NCBI RefSeq assembly: GCF_003664325.1
Contig: NZ_RCDA01000001.1
Location: 558,001 to 622,000, forward strand
DNA length: 64,000 nt
Source of the DNA: Alkalispirillum mobile
GTDB lineage: Bacteria > Pseudomonadota > Gammaproteobacteria > Nitrococcales > Halorhodospiraceae
Reading direction: 5' to 3'
The notes under the pieces are model-generated. The model searched no databases, was not told the origin of the DNA, and worked only from the letters and a program-made list of their open reading frames with translations. Made by a program: the position numbers and the translations under genes. Positions within the stretch are counted from its first letter, which is position 1. The number at the start of each line of letters is the position of its first letter. Below, one piece after another: positions 34,040 to 40,561 of the stretch.

Positions 34040-34321
34040 TCAGTGGTAGTCACACACTTCGACCTCATACGCATCACCATCCTCAAATCGAAAGCAAATG
34101 CGCCACTGATCGTTTATTGAAATCGCGTGTTGTCCCTGCCTGTTTCCCGATAGCGCGTGAAGGCGATTACCGGGCGGCGCCTTCAAATCCTCCAACCGTT
34201 CAGCCAGGTTGACATATTCGAGCTTTCTGGCGGCTCGCGGCGTGACATCCGCAGGAAATTTCTTTGACTTACCTTTGGAGTAGAGCTCCTGAGTTCGTTT
34301 ATCCGCGAAAGTTTTGATCAT
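34040..34321 (-). CDS. higB: HigB family mRNA-interferase toxin
   Basis: 93 residues, RelE/ParE fold. Start MIKTFADKRTQELYSKGK and the conserved RLHALSGNRQGQHAISINDQWRICFRF, with the basic residues and NDQWRI..F characteristic of HigB, which cleaves translated mRNA on the ribosome. The ATG (34319-34321) lies about 8 bases downstream of the -10 box, so the mRNA may be leaderless or have an extremely short leader. Confidence 0.92.
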   Translation of the reverse strand: MIKTFADKRTQELYSKGKSKKFPADVTPRAARKLEYVNLAERLEDLKAPPGNRLHALSGNRQGQHAISINDQWRICFRFEDGDAYEVEVCDYH

Positions 34322-34328
34322 GAAGTAT

Positions 34329-34357
34329 AGTGTAGCGCGTCACGTGACGCGTGTCCA
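34329..34357 (-). promoter_or_regulatory. higBA promoter with operator in the spacer
   Basis: Minus strand -35 TGGACA (34352-34357) and -10 TACACT (34329-34334) with a 17-base spacer. The spacer almost equals a perfect 16-base palindrome CGCGTCACGTGACGCG (34336-34351), the likely HigA operator, so bound HigA would block RNA polymerase directly. The -10 is 7 bases from the higB ATG. Confidence 0.75.
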
Positions 34358-34372
34358 CTGGAGTTCGTCACT

Positions 34373-34435
34373 GCATAACGCTCAGCTGAGCGGCCGCGCG
34401 GTTAGCGCGGTCCCGCTCAAGCGCCGTGTTAAATG
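34373..34435 (-). other. attC site
   Basis: Cores GCATAAC (34373-34379) and GTTAAAT (34429-34435) bound the arms GCTCAGCTGAGCGGCCGCGC and GCGCGGTCCCGCTCAAGC. It is next to the gene at 34437. Confidence 0.85.
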
Positions 34436-34436
34436 A

Positions 34437-35258
34437 TTAATGCTCAATCAGATCTTCCCAGCAAACAATGGATACCGTACTAGGCAGGTCAGTTTCGGAA
34501 AGATATTCCTCATACAAATTTCGGCCTTTACTATTTCTCGGAAGGACGATCATTGCTATATCTTCTACGGAGAAGCTGAACGGCGAAGTGCTTCGCCACT
34601 CTCTTTCGCAATATATTGAGTCAAATTCATCTGACTCGAATGTCTTTATGAACGCCAAGAATTTCTCATAACTTTCCCGAACCTGGTCGTGCCCCCAATC
34701 AATTTCATCTAACTGGTTTGCAACGTCATCTATGTCCGCTTGATCGGACAAATCGTCTAAATGACTTTTTGCCCAAAATGGGTCTATGTCATCTAAAGCA
34801 GAATATCCTTCGTAAATAGCATTGGATAAATGCGAGTGCTCCAATGAATACATGACTGGGTTAAATCCAGCTTTAACTACAGCATCTCGGTGGAACCCAA
34901 TCGCTATTCGTCCATATCGCGTCGAATGATAACTCAAATGTTGAATTGGTATGTCCGCTATGCAGCAAACGTTACTGGATTTTACAACCACGGGAACATT
35001 TACCTCGGTTATAAATTCCTTGATTTTTCGGTCATATTTTCGCTTTTTTGCGATTACAACTTTAAACAGTTCTTGATATGCGCCAACTCGTAATTCTTTA
35101 GTTGCAATAATACTTCTGAGCGCGTCAAATGCGCCTTCTTCTGGCTTTAACTCTTTTCCTTGCTTATTCCTCTGATCATCCCAAAGTGGGCCACCAGTAA
35201 AATGCCATAATATTTTCGATACTGTTCCAGGTGCTCTGCTCATTGCCAACTTCTTCAT
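34437..35258 (-). CDS. AbiGi-like abortive infection protein
   Basis: 273 residues. The pattern ILWHFTGGPLWD near the start, ALRSIIATKELRVG, then CCIADIPIQHLSYHSTRYGRIAIGFHRDAV (about 96-125) matches what I recall of the AbiGi family: 'WHFTG', 'DIPL', 'H..YG.igIG'. AbiGi is one component of the lactococcal AbiG system. The last part (DSIYCEREWRSTSPF then VEDIAMIVLPR) also fits. The first ATG lies in the attC core; an ATG at 35241-35243 is an alternative. Substrate unknown; ADP-ribosyltransferase-like folds have been suggested for similar 'HFT' proteins, which is inference here. Confidence 0.6.
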   Translation of the reverse strand: MKKLAMSRAPGTVSKILWHFTGGPLWDDQRNKQGKELKPEEGAFDALRSIIATKELRVGAYQELFKVVIAKKRKYDRKIKEFITEVNVPVVVKSSNVCCIADIPIQHLSYHSTRYGRIAIGFHRDAVVKAGFNPVMYSLEHSHLSNAIYEGYSALDDIDPFWAKSHLDDLSDQADIDDVANQLDEIDWGHDQVRESYEKFLAFIKTFESDEFDSIYCEREWRSTSPFSFSVEDIAMIVLPRNSKGRNLYEEYLSETDLPSTVSIVCWEDLIEH

Positions 35259-35334
35259 TTAACGCCCGGCTCACGCGCCGGTGTGGAGCCGCGAAGCGGC
35301 GGAAAATCGGTCGCCGTGCAGCCGTTTGTTAAAT
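35257..35334 (-). other. attC site
   Basis: Cores ATTTAAC (35257-35263) and GTTAAAT (35328-35334) bound arms GCCCGGCTCACGCGCCGG and GAAGCGGCGGAAAATCGGTC. The TAA of the 35329 gene lies in the right core and the ATG of the AbiGi-like gene starts in the left core. Confidence 0.88.
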
Positions 35335-36426
35335 TTCTTTTCCACGCAGGATCTTCATGTATGATGTTTGTGAATTACGGTTTTCCCAAGTCGCCTTAAT
35401 GTGCTTCACAAGGTTAGGAATATCGTCTTCTAATGTAGACTTCCATAAATTTGGGTTGTAGTCGTATACTCGAAGTAAATTATCAACATCGAATATTTGC
35501 CCTGTACCTTTTGCTCGTATAAGAGCAACTGGCTTGTCATGAGCCATTCTCACACCCAATTCGAATAAAACATTTGGGTTGTGATCCGACAAATCGGCTA
35601 TAACGAGATCCGCATCTAGAAGGTCATTTACAATCGTCGAGTGAATTATATCGCTTCCATCTTTCCTAGCAGTTTCAACCTTAAAACCCGCCTCTACGCC
35701 TGCCGGAGTTATAAGATTTCTAAGAACCTCACGATAAAATCCATCCGGGTATTTTCCGGTCTTCTCACTAAATGGCATTGCAACAAATGCGACTGTCAGT
35801 TCTCCTACTGATTTTTGAGGAGAGCCAGTTACCACTAAGTGATCACGTTTCGCTGGATCGACTACCTCAATTTGTCTTTCACTGCTCTTAGAGAATTTAT
35901 TTATGAATTCTAGGTTCGCTTGGTAAAGATTATAAAAGTCTTCGTGAAACTCTGGCTCTAAGCCAAATGTACCTTGAAGTGTATTTCCAAGGTACTTCAT
36001 CTCCGGCAGATCTCCGCCGCTATAATATGAGTAAACCTTCTGGAAGAGATCTACTTTAAAAAACGCTTTCTCTAAAGCAAGGTGTTCTTCGGCAGGATTT
36101 GGAGCGAAGAGAAATTCATTTCCAAGATTCGTCAAACCAATTTCGGCAGATCTGCTGGTTCCTTCGGTCAGGCCATAGTCTCTAGAACTAGCAGATAAAT
36201 AGTAGAATTTATTGGCCTTGGCTCCAACGCCAAGCACCTTTGCTAGTTCAGCTGGTGCCCACGGATTGCTTCCATTATATTCCTTCAAAGCTTGGGGGAT
36301 CGCTAACGCGTCTTCCAAGGTATTAACTGGGATGGGTCTGGGCGCACTTCCTCTCGACTTTTTCTTTCCACCGCCGTTGGTAGTGGTGGCTGAGTCAGCA
36401 TTTTTGTCTTCAGTTTCGTCCGTCAA
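35329..36426 (-). CDS. TIR/deoxyribosyltransferase-like effector with N-terminal winged-helix region
   Basis: 365 residues with TTG start at 36424-36426 and GGGAGGT upstream. Residues 1-30 are a Lys/Ser/Gly-rich tail. Residues 35-190 form a helical, winged-helix-like region (EDALAIPQALKEYNGSNPW; GLTEGTSRSAEIGLT). Residues 210-345 hold a Rossmann-like domain with TVAFVAMPFSEKTG and the signature DADLVIADLSDHNPNVLFELG, shared by nucleoside 2-deoxyribosyltransferase-like and TIR-like nucleotide-cleaving effectors. The Glu in VLFELG is the likely catalytic acid. Likely an NAD- or nucleotide-depleting effector, unproven. Confidence 0.68.
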   Translation of the reverse strand: MTDETEDKNADSATTTNGGGKKKSRGSAPRPIPVNTLEDALAIPQALKEYNGSNPWAPAELAKVLGVGAKANKFYYLSASSRDYGLTEGTSRSAEIGLTNLGNEFLFAPNPAEEHLALEKAFFKVDLFQKVYSYYSGGDLPEMKYLGNTLQGTFGLEPEFHEDFYNLYQANLEFINKFSKSSERQIEVVDPAKRDHLVVTGSPQKSVGELTVAFVAMPFSEKTGKYPDGFYREVLRNLITPAGVEAGFKVETARKDGSDIIHSTIVNDLLDADLVIADLSDHNPNVLFELGVRMAHDKPVALIRAKGTGQIFDVDNLLRVYDYNPNLWKSTLEDDIPNLVKHIKATWENRNSQTSYMKILRGKEI

Positions 36427-36451
36427 GTTGACCTCCCAACTCTTTCTTGAA

Positions 36452-36526
36452 ATTTAACGTTAAGCGTAACCGGCCGGCTTTGGAGCGCAGCGGAAAAGCC
36501 GGTCCGCGTTGACGCTTTTGTTAGAA
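36452..36526 (-). other. attC site
   Basis: Cores ATTTAAC (36452-36458) and GTTAGAA (36520-36526) bound arms TTAAGCGTAACCGGCCGGCTTT and AAAGCCGGTCCGCGTTGACGC. The TAA of the 36521 gene is in the right core. Confidence 0.88.
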
Positions 36527-37318
36527 CCAATCTGCGACACGGCTAAATAGACCCACTGAAATCGCTACCATTACAATGAGAGACCAGACCCAATGCTCCC
36601 GTATTACCTCAACAAGTATTTTTGGGTGCGCAGCATATCTCTCAAGCCAACTTGCATTGGTTTTTATTGAACCATCGGCAGTGCGCTCGAATATATTTGC
36701 CAAAATATCAACTTTCCTCAGGGTTGACTGATGCAGCTTCACGTATTCTTTGTCTTCAAAGGCCTTTGCTTCCTCAGCCCCGGACAGAAATCCTCTGTCG
36801 GTGATCCTATTTTTATCAATGAGTTTCTGTAACCGCGGATGCTCAATGTAGCCCAGCCCATAAATACTCACTAGGGCTCTTGCCAAATCAAATTTCCTAT
36901 CTTCAAGAATTACAACCGGGTCTCCACCCAGAACTCTGAATCGATGCTCCAAAGCAGCAAACCCATAATTTATATCTCTCATGTTCCAGTGGACCCAGTT
37001 AAAGTGCTGATGAGTTCTCGCGAAATCGAAGAACTCCTCAAGCATCTCCTTTTCAAGGTCATCATATTTGTTATGTATCTCGTCAAAGGGAATTCGTTGC
37101 TGCTCAGCAACCTTGTGGATGGAAAATGACTCTGTCTGGCCGGATGCTAGATTCCTTACCGCGATAGAAGTGACCCTGGGCGTCCTTCCATCTTCAGTGT
37201 CGTAGAAGCTTTCGCAGGAGTAGTGAACAATCAAGCTAGAATTCGACTGCTCCCAAATGCCATCCAATTTTTTCTGGGTAGCCTTCCTTCGTCGGATACG
37301 CTTAAGTTCTCGGCTCAC
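36521..37318 (-). CDS. Cassette protein with exonuclease-like region and C-terminal anchor
   Basis: 265 residues; GTG start at 37316-37318 with GAGGG upstream. The soluble part has VHYSCESFYDTEDGRTP, RVTSIAVRNLASGQTESFSIH, then NWVHWNMRDINYGFAALEHRF and later KVDILANIFER. The order (strand with acidic residue; W-H-N with helix; K-x-D at the end) resembles the DEDD/RNase H-like exonuclease fold, though no family is certain and several catalytic Asp are replaced. A hydrophobic helix (WVWSLIVMVAISVGLFS) ends the protein, giving a membrane-tethered soluble domain. Defence role is inferred from neighbours only. Confidence 0.55.
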   Translation of the reverse strand: MSRELKRIRRRKATQKKLDGIWEQSNSSLIVHYSCESFYDTEDGRTPRVTSIAVRNLASGQTESFSIHKVAEQQRIPFDEIHNKYDDLEKEMLEEFFDFARTHQHFNWVHWNMRDINYGFAALEHRFRVLGGDPVVILEDRKFDLARALVSIYGLGYIEHPRLQKLIDKNRITDRGFLSGAEEAKAFEDKEYVKLHQSTLRKVDILANIFERTADGSIKTNASWLERYAAHPKILVEVIREHWVWSLIVMVAISVGLFSRVADWF

Positions 37319-37337
37319 GTTTCCCTCGTCATTTTCG

Positions 37338-37421
37338 TTCTAACGCTGCCAACACGCGCAGCTTTGTAGTGGAGGCGAAGCCGCAACGGAAAAGCTGTCG
37401 CCGTGATTGGCCTTGTTAGCC
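37338..37421 (-). other. attC site
   Basis: Cores TTCTAAC (37338-37344) and GTTAGCC (37415-37421). Nearly identical through the arms to the site at 38009-38092 (GCCAACACGCGC.GCTTTGTAGTGGAGGCG), which shows recurrent use of one attC type. Confidence 0.88.
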
Positions 37422-37422
37422 A

Positions 37423-37998
37423 TTAATCCAGATCCTTGATCTGACGCCATGTACGCGCACCGACGGTTGTCAGTGAGTTAAAAGCAATGTTCTTGACCAA
37501 CGCATAGCGCTTGTCATGTATTTGAGATAGCTGCTGCGACTTGCGGCTGAAACACTTAAGGAGAATTTTTTGCTTCACTGCTAGGGCACGTTTGAGCTTC
37601 TTCTGATCTGGCTTTTCAGGATTCAAAAGTAGGCTTATGTGATGAATTTCTTGCATAACAACAAATGAATATTCGTCCAGAGTCTGCTGTAGCTGAGCTG
37701 GGTTACCCGCCCGTTTCAAAAAGCTGTATTGCATGTCCAAGTGCGTGTAGAGTTTAGAGAGCCTTTCACGAACATCTTGCAGCCAGCGCAGACGCTCAGT
37801 AGCCACTATATTTGCTCGTAACTTTTTCTCTTCGATCTCATTCGCTCTCTTGGCTCTCTTCGATTCCGTAAAGTACTGCAAAATCCCTGTCACTATTGCA
37901 CCAGATATTGCCGCTGTTGCCGCAATAACAGCTACCCACAAATTTGTATTCGTGGATGTGTTATCCGCAATTTGTTGAAGAAGCTCGATTTCTGTCAT
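37423..37998 (-). CDS. Membrane-anchored helical cassette protein
   Basis: 191 residues with an ATG at 37996-37998. Residues 20-41 form one transmembrane helix (WVAVIAATAAISGAIVTGIL). The rest is a helical domain: a basic/acidic coiled stretch (SKRAKRANEIEEKKLRANIV) and RWLQDVRERLSKLYTHLDMQY, compatible with a dimerising coiled coil facing the cytosol. No family recognised. The attC abuts the stop. Confidence 0.65.
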   Translation of the reverse strand: MTEIELLQQIADNTSTNTNLWVAVIAATAAISGAIVTGILQYFTESKRAKRANEIEEKKLRANIVATERLRWLQDVRERLSKLYTHLDMQYSFLKRAGNPAQLQQTLDEYSFVVMQEIHHISLLLNPEKPDQKKLKRALAVKQKILLKCFSRKSQQLSQIHDKRYALVKNIAFNSLTTVGARTWRQIKDLD

Positions 37999-38008
37999 TT
38001 CTCTCTCT

Positions 38009-38092
38009 GGCTAACGCCGCCAACACGCGCGGCTTTGTAGTGGAGGCGCAGCCGAAACAAAAAAGCTGTCGCCGTGCTTGGCGTTGTTATAG
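38009..38092 (-). other. attC site
   Basis: Cores GGCTAAC (38009-38015) and GTTATAG (38086-38092). Arms as in the 37338 site. It lies next to the stop of the zinc-ribbon gene at 38093. Confidence 0.87.
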
Positions 38093-38323
38093 CTATTTGT
38101 TGGGATATGGATCATCCGGCGCATCACCTTGCCCTGACAATATCTTCCAGCATTTTTTAGGATGAGGCTTGTTTTTAATATTGGGGCATGGCGGGAGTGA
38201 GGTTTTTGACTGATTGGAGTACTGCCGCCCACAATCTGCGCACTCATAAGTACCTGCGGACACGTCACTGCCATAAGGTACACAATCCTTTTTCTCTTCA
38301 TTTAGAAAATCTGCAATTTTCAT
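38093..38323 (-). CDS. Small zinc-ribbon cassette protein
   Basis: 76 residues with an AGGAG site upstream of the ATG (38321-38323). The Cys pattern TYECADCGRQYS (CxxC) plus LPPCP and KKCWK gives four Cys plausible for one zinc or iron (rubredoxin-like zinc ribbon). The rest is polar and Pro/Lys rich. Small zinc-ribbon proteins are frequent integron cargo of unknown role. Binding of nucleic acid or another protein is possible. Confidence 0.7.
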   Translation of the reverse strand: MKIADFLNEEKKDCVPYGSDVSAGTYECADCGRQYSNQSKTSLPPCPNIKNKPHPKKCWKILSGQGDAPDDPYPNK

Positions 38324-38348
38324 CGTTTCTCCTAGCTCATTTCGATTG

Positions 38349-38422
38349 CTTTAACGCCAACGCCCGGCTTACGCGCCAGTTTGGCGCCGCAAAGCGGCGG
38401 AAGATCGGTCACTGTGCAGTAA
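38349..38422 (-). other. attC site, left part, interrupted by an IS remnant
   Basis: Core CTTTAAC (38349-38355) and the left arm CGCCCGGCTTACGCGCC, then GGCGCCGCAAAGCGGCGGAAGATCGG, very like the site at 35257-35334. After GTGCAG the match stops and the IS remnant begins. The remaining bases (CCCTTGGTTACGC, 39075-39087) reappear beyond the IS. Confidence 0.7.
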
Positions 38423-39074
38423 TGGGATGGACTCCTCCCGCCCTCTTATCCGGCATCGGAGTGCCATGCTGGAACTGGTGCCTTCAGCAACGAGGAACAG
38501 GAGGAGCCCATGTCCACCAATATGACCATCGCCGTCGACCTGGCCAAATCCTTCTTCGAGGTCGCCATCTCCGACGGACACGGCAGGATCATCGAGCGCG
38601 AGCGCCTGAGCCGGTCCCGATTCCAGCGCTTCTTCCAGAACCGGGAAGTTGCCACCGTGGTCATGGAAGCCTGCGGCACGGCTCACTACTGGGGGCGCGA
38701 GCTTTCCCGGCTCGGATTCACCGTGCGCTTGCTGTCCGCGCAGTACGTGCGCTCCTACCGGCGACGCAACAAGCCATCCAGGGGTTGCAACCCATTGGGC
38801 AGACTCAGGTGGCGTTGACACAGCATGACACCCCACCACGGTTGCGCAGAGAGTGCATGATCATGGCGAATGAGGTCGGCCCCGCATCGGAGAAAGCCGG
38901 TAGCAATGGCGGCACCACGATGCCGTTGGCAGCGATTGGCTTCCGGTGCGCGGATTCCATGAAGGCCAGGAGCACCACGCTCCACCAACAGGCCGAATAT
39001 ACGATCGCAACCGACTCGCTATTCGCCTCGATCACCAATGCCATCTCTGCCTACTTGCGGGAGGAGTCTATATA
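38423..39074 (+). mobile_element. IS110/IS1111-type remnant inserted in an attC site
   Basis: About 650 bases bounded by inverted repeats GACTCCTCCCGC (38430-38441) and its complement (39057-39068), the subterminal repeats typical of the IS1111 subgroup. A DEDD-type transposase fragment (38510-38818) begins MSTNMTIAVDLAKSFFEVAI and ends soon after QYVRSYRRRNK, so most of the transposase is lost. The other end is non-coding. A subgroup of IS1111 elements is known to target attC, and the site here matches that behaviour. Confidence 0.7.
38510..38818 (+). pseudogene. Truncated IS110-family transposase
   Basis: 102 residues with the N-terminal RuvC-like DEDD nuclease start (VDLAKSFFEVAI, Asp near 10) and the VVMEACGTAHYWGREL segment. 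The frame then shifts after YRRRNK into PSRGCNP and stops; normal transposases continue for about 230 residues. A later frame contains QQAIQGL, a motif of the C-terminal half, so an internal deletion between short GCAACAAG repeats is likely. Not functional on its own. Confidence 0.75.
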
Positions 39075-39087
39075 CCCTTGGTTACGC
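39075..39087 (-). other. attC right fragment beyond the IS remnant
   Basis: CCCTTGGTTACGC would complete the split site: the intact relative at 35257 reads CCGTTTGTTAAAT at this place. Confidence 0.5.
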
Positions 39088-39115
39088 TATTGTCAACATA
39101 TCCTTTTGATTTCCA

Positions 39116-39613
39116 TTATATATCTTTAACCACCTTCATAATAGCCTCAAACTCCAAAAAGTCTGAGTCTAACTTCACAATTTTTCCGTTATCCCCGATT
39201 ACGAAAATATACGACTTTTTGTTGTCTCCGGAATACACGATAGAATATTCACCTGAAGACCATTTTTTAACATCCCGACCTTCGACAAAAGACTCTTGCA
39301 TTAACTTTATATTATCTTGGTCGCATTCAGGATTATCGTTATCGAAGAAAACACCTTTAAAGAAGGTGCTGGCTGGACACCCATAGTTAATGGTTTTATC
39401 TTCGGTCATATCTGAAAAAGCCAAAAACCTCTTACCCAACTCATCCCCGTATCTAAATATCAGAATGTTTAGATTGCCTCCTGCGTCACCTATTACAGAG
39501 AAGTTCCCGGGAACTTTAAATTTTAGCCCAGAATAAACAAGCTCAACATTTGTGTTTGCAAATGCGCTGACACAAAAAAATGAAAAAAAGAACAATAACA
39601 CTGACTTTTTCAT
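39116..39613 (-). CDS. Secreted cassette protein of unknown function
   Basis: 165 residues with an AT-rich gene. A signal peptide is evident (MKKSVLLFFFSFFCVSAFA, cleavage after SAFA). The mature part contains two Cys (GCPAST and PECDQD) that may form a disulfide, and beta-rich stretches (FKVPGNFSVIGDAGG; YSIVYSGDNKKSYIFVIGD). Unrecognised. The gene starts 1 base after the end of the upstream partner, so a two-gene cassette is likely. Confidence 0.65.
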   Translation of the reverse strand: MKKSVLLFFFSFFCVSAFANTNVELVYSGLKFKVPGNFSVIGDAGGNLNILIFRYGDELGKRFLAFSDMTEDKTINYGCPASTFFKGVFFDNDNPECDQDNIKLMQESFVEGRDVKKWSSGEYSIVYSGDNKKSYIFVIGDNGKIVKLDSDFLEFEAIMKVVKDI

Positions 39614-39614
39614 T

Positions 39615-39935
39615 TTAAATTCCCTTTAGCGCCATTGTTATTTCAGATTTATAGCTTGTGCTAATTTGCACTTTGCAAACATGGTAAACTGAAGCATCCC
39701 CAGAAACTATATTCTTTCCTATTTTTGCAACCTGTTTAACTATATATGAAATTCCCGGCTTGCCACCACTGGGTCTTGGAACGAGATCCATTGATGCAGA
39801 ACAAGACTGAGCTTCAGAGATTGCCGTGTAAACTACCTCAGCAGATCTCTCATTTACCGACTGAGGCGACGCTGTTCCGTCCCCCCAAAAATAATTTATG
39901 GCTGCAGAGATGTGCTCCCTATCATAGCAATCCAT
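39615..39935 (-). CDS. Small cassette protein, partner of the secreted protein
   Basis: 106 residues from the ATG at 39933-39935 (MDCYDREHISAAINYFWG), with AGGGAG upstream. It has three Cys and a Ser/Lys-rich second half (YIVKQVAKIGKNIVSG; VCKVQISTSYKSEITMAL). No signal peptide or membrane helix. No family recognised. It precedes the secreted protein by 1 base, which resembles immunity-effector or inhibitor pairs, but there is no direct evidence. Confidence 0.58.
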   Translation of the reverse strand: MDCYDREHISAAINYFWGDGTASPQSVNERSAEVVYTAISEAQSCSASMDLVPRPSGGKPGISYIVKQVAKIGKNIVSGDASVYHVCKVQISTSYKSEITMALKGI

Positions 39936-40021
39936 GCCCAAATCTCCCTTTGGTCTTGATATATGGATAATGCCCTCGCGGACTGCTCAGAAACCACCAA
40001 GATATGGTGACTCCCGCCAGA

Positions 40022-40081
40022 GAATAACAGCTAAGCATTTATCCGCCCGTGCTCAGCATGGCGGATAAATGTCTGTTGGAC
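40022..40081 (-). other. Probable attC at the right end of the array
   Basis: GAATAAC (40022-40028) and GTTGGAC (40075-40081) flank a near-perfect 13-base stem (CATTTATCCGCC with GGCGGATAAATG). No T-run follows, so a terminator is less likely. The arm resembles that of the degenerate site at 24357-24407. Confidence 0.6.
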
Positions 40082-40371
40082 TGAGCCGCCGCGCCGCAAG
40101 GCACGGTCCACGCGGTTCACACGATATAGTGGGGAAAGTATCACCGACCCAGGGGTCGGGCGGCGCCTGGCGGCGCCCTTTTGGCAAGCGGGCCGTCGTC
40201 CCTGGATGCACATGATGGGTCTCCCTGGCGCAGTCTGTGATCCCGTTCCTTCGATACTGCAGCATCGCCCGATGAATTCCAACCGTTCGGCCGCACGCCG
40301 CTAAGCCTACGCTTTCCAGACGCGCTCAGCGCCCCGCCCGGTACCAGCTTCGGCCGTCATGCGTGCGTGCT

Positions 40372-40398
40372 GGATTGCTTCGCTACGCTCGCAATGAC
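40372..40398. repeat. Half copy of the interspersed GGATTGCTTCGC...GCAATGAC repeat
   Basis: 27 bases, an imperfect palindrome related to the 80-base copy at 20663-20742. Such sequences are scattered in intergenic DNA of many proteobacteria. Confidence 0.4.
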
Positions 40399-40500
40399 TG
40401 GATAGGGTGCGGTCTGCGCGGTGCATCACAGTCAGCCCCCTGAGACCTATCCTTACCCCTCTTGCCCTGCAGTTTCAAGGTAACCCCAAGCACCCCCACC

Positions 40501-40529
40501 TTTGCCCCCGCTCCCTCCCCCGCTAAAAT
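40501..40529 (+). promoter_or_regulatory. Possible mfd promoter
   Basis: TAAAAT at 40524-40529 matches the -10 box at 5 of 6 and lies 32 bases before the mfd start. A TTTGCC -35-like sequence lies 17 bases upstream (40501-40506, 3 of 6). Confidence 0.35.
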
Positions 40530-40561
40530 AGCGGCCCGCTTTCCCAACCTGCCGTGACTGC

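Larger units (their letters stand above)
24357..40081 (-). mobile_element. Integron gene-cassette array without integrase (CALIN)
   Basis: About 15.7 kb in which every gene is on the minus strand and is followed at its 3' end by a short imperfect palindrome. Each palindrome is bounded by 7-base cores of type GTTA/GNNY and their complements, i.e. attC sites. Twelve are clear, one is interrupted by an IS remnant and two are degenerate. Several gene stops (TAA) fall inside the attC core (27901, 33711, 35329, 36521). No intI gene or attI is visible. To the right lies mfd, a core gene. Cassette composition (often well under 50% GC) contrasts with the GC-rich host. Confidence 0.88.
40082..40561. 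other. Gene-free stretch between the array and mfd
   Basis: 480 bases with no credible gene. It contains a short hairpin region (GACCCAGGGGTCGG near 40146), a half copy of the interspersed repeat (40372-40398, GGATTGCTTCGC...GCAATGAC) and the candidate mfd promoter. If an attI or integrase once bordered the array it should have lain here; none is seen. Confidence 0.5.

Noticed and set aside
40022-40081. Palindrome as a rho-independent terminator
   Set aside because: No T-run follows and attC-type cores flank it, so attC is the better reading.
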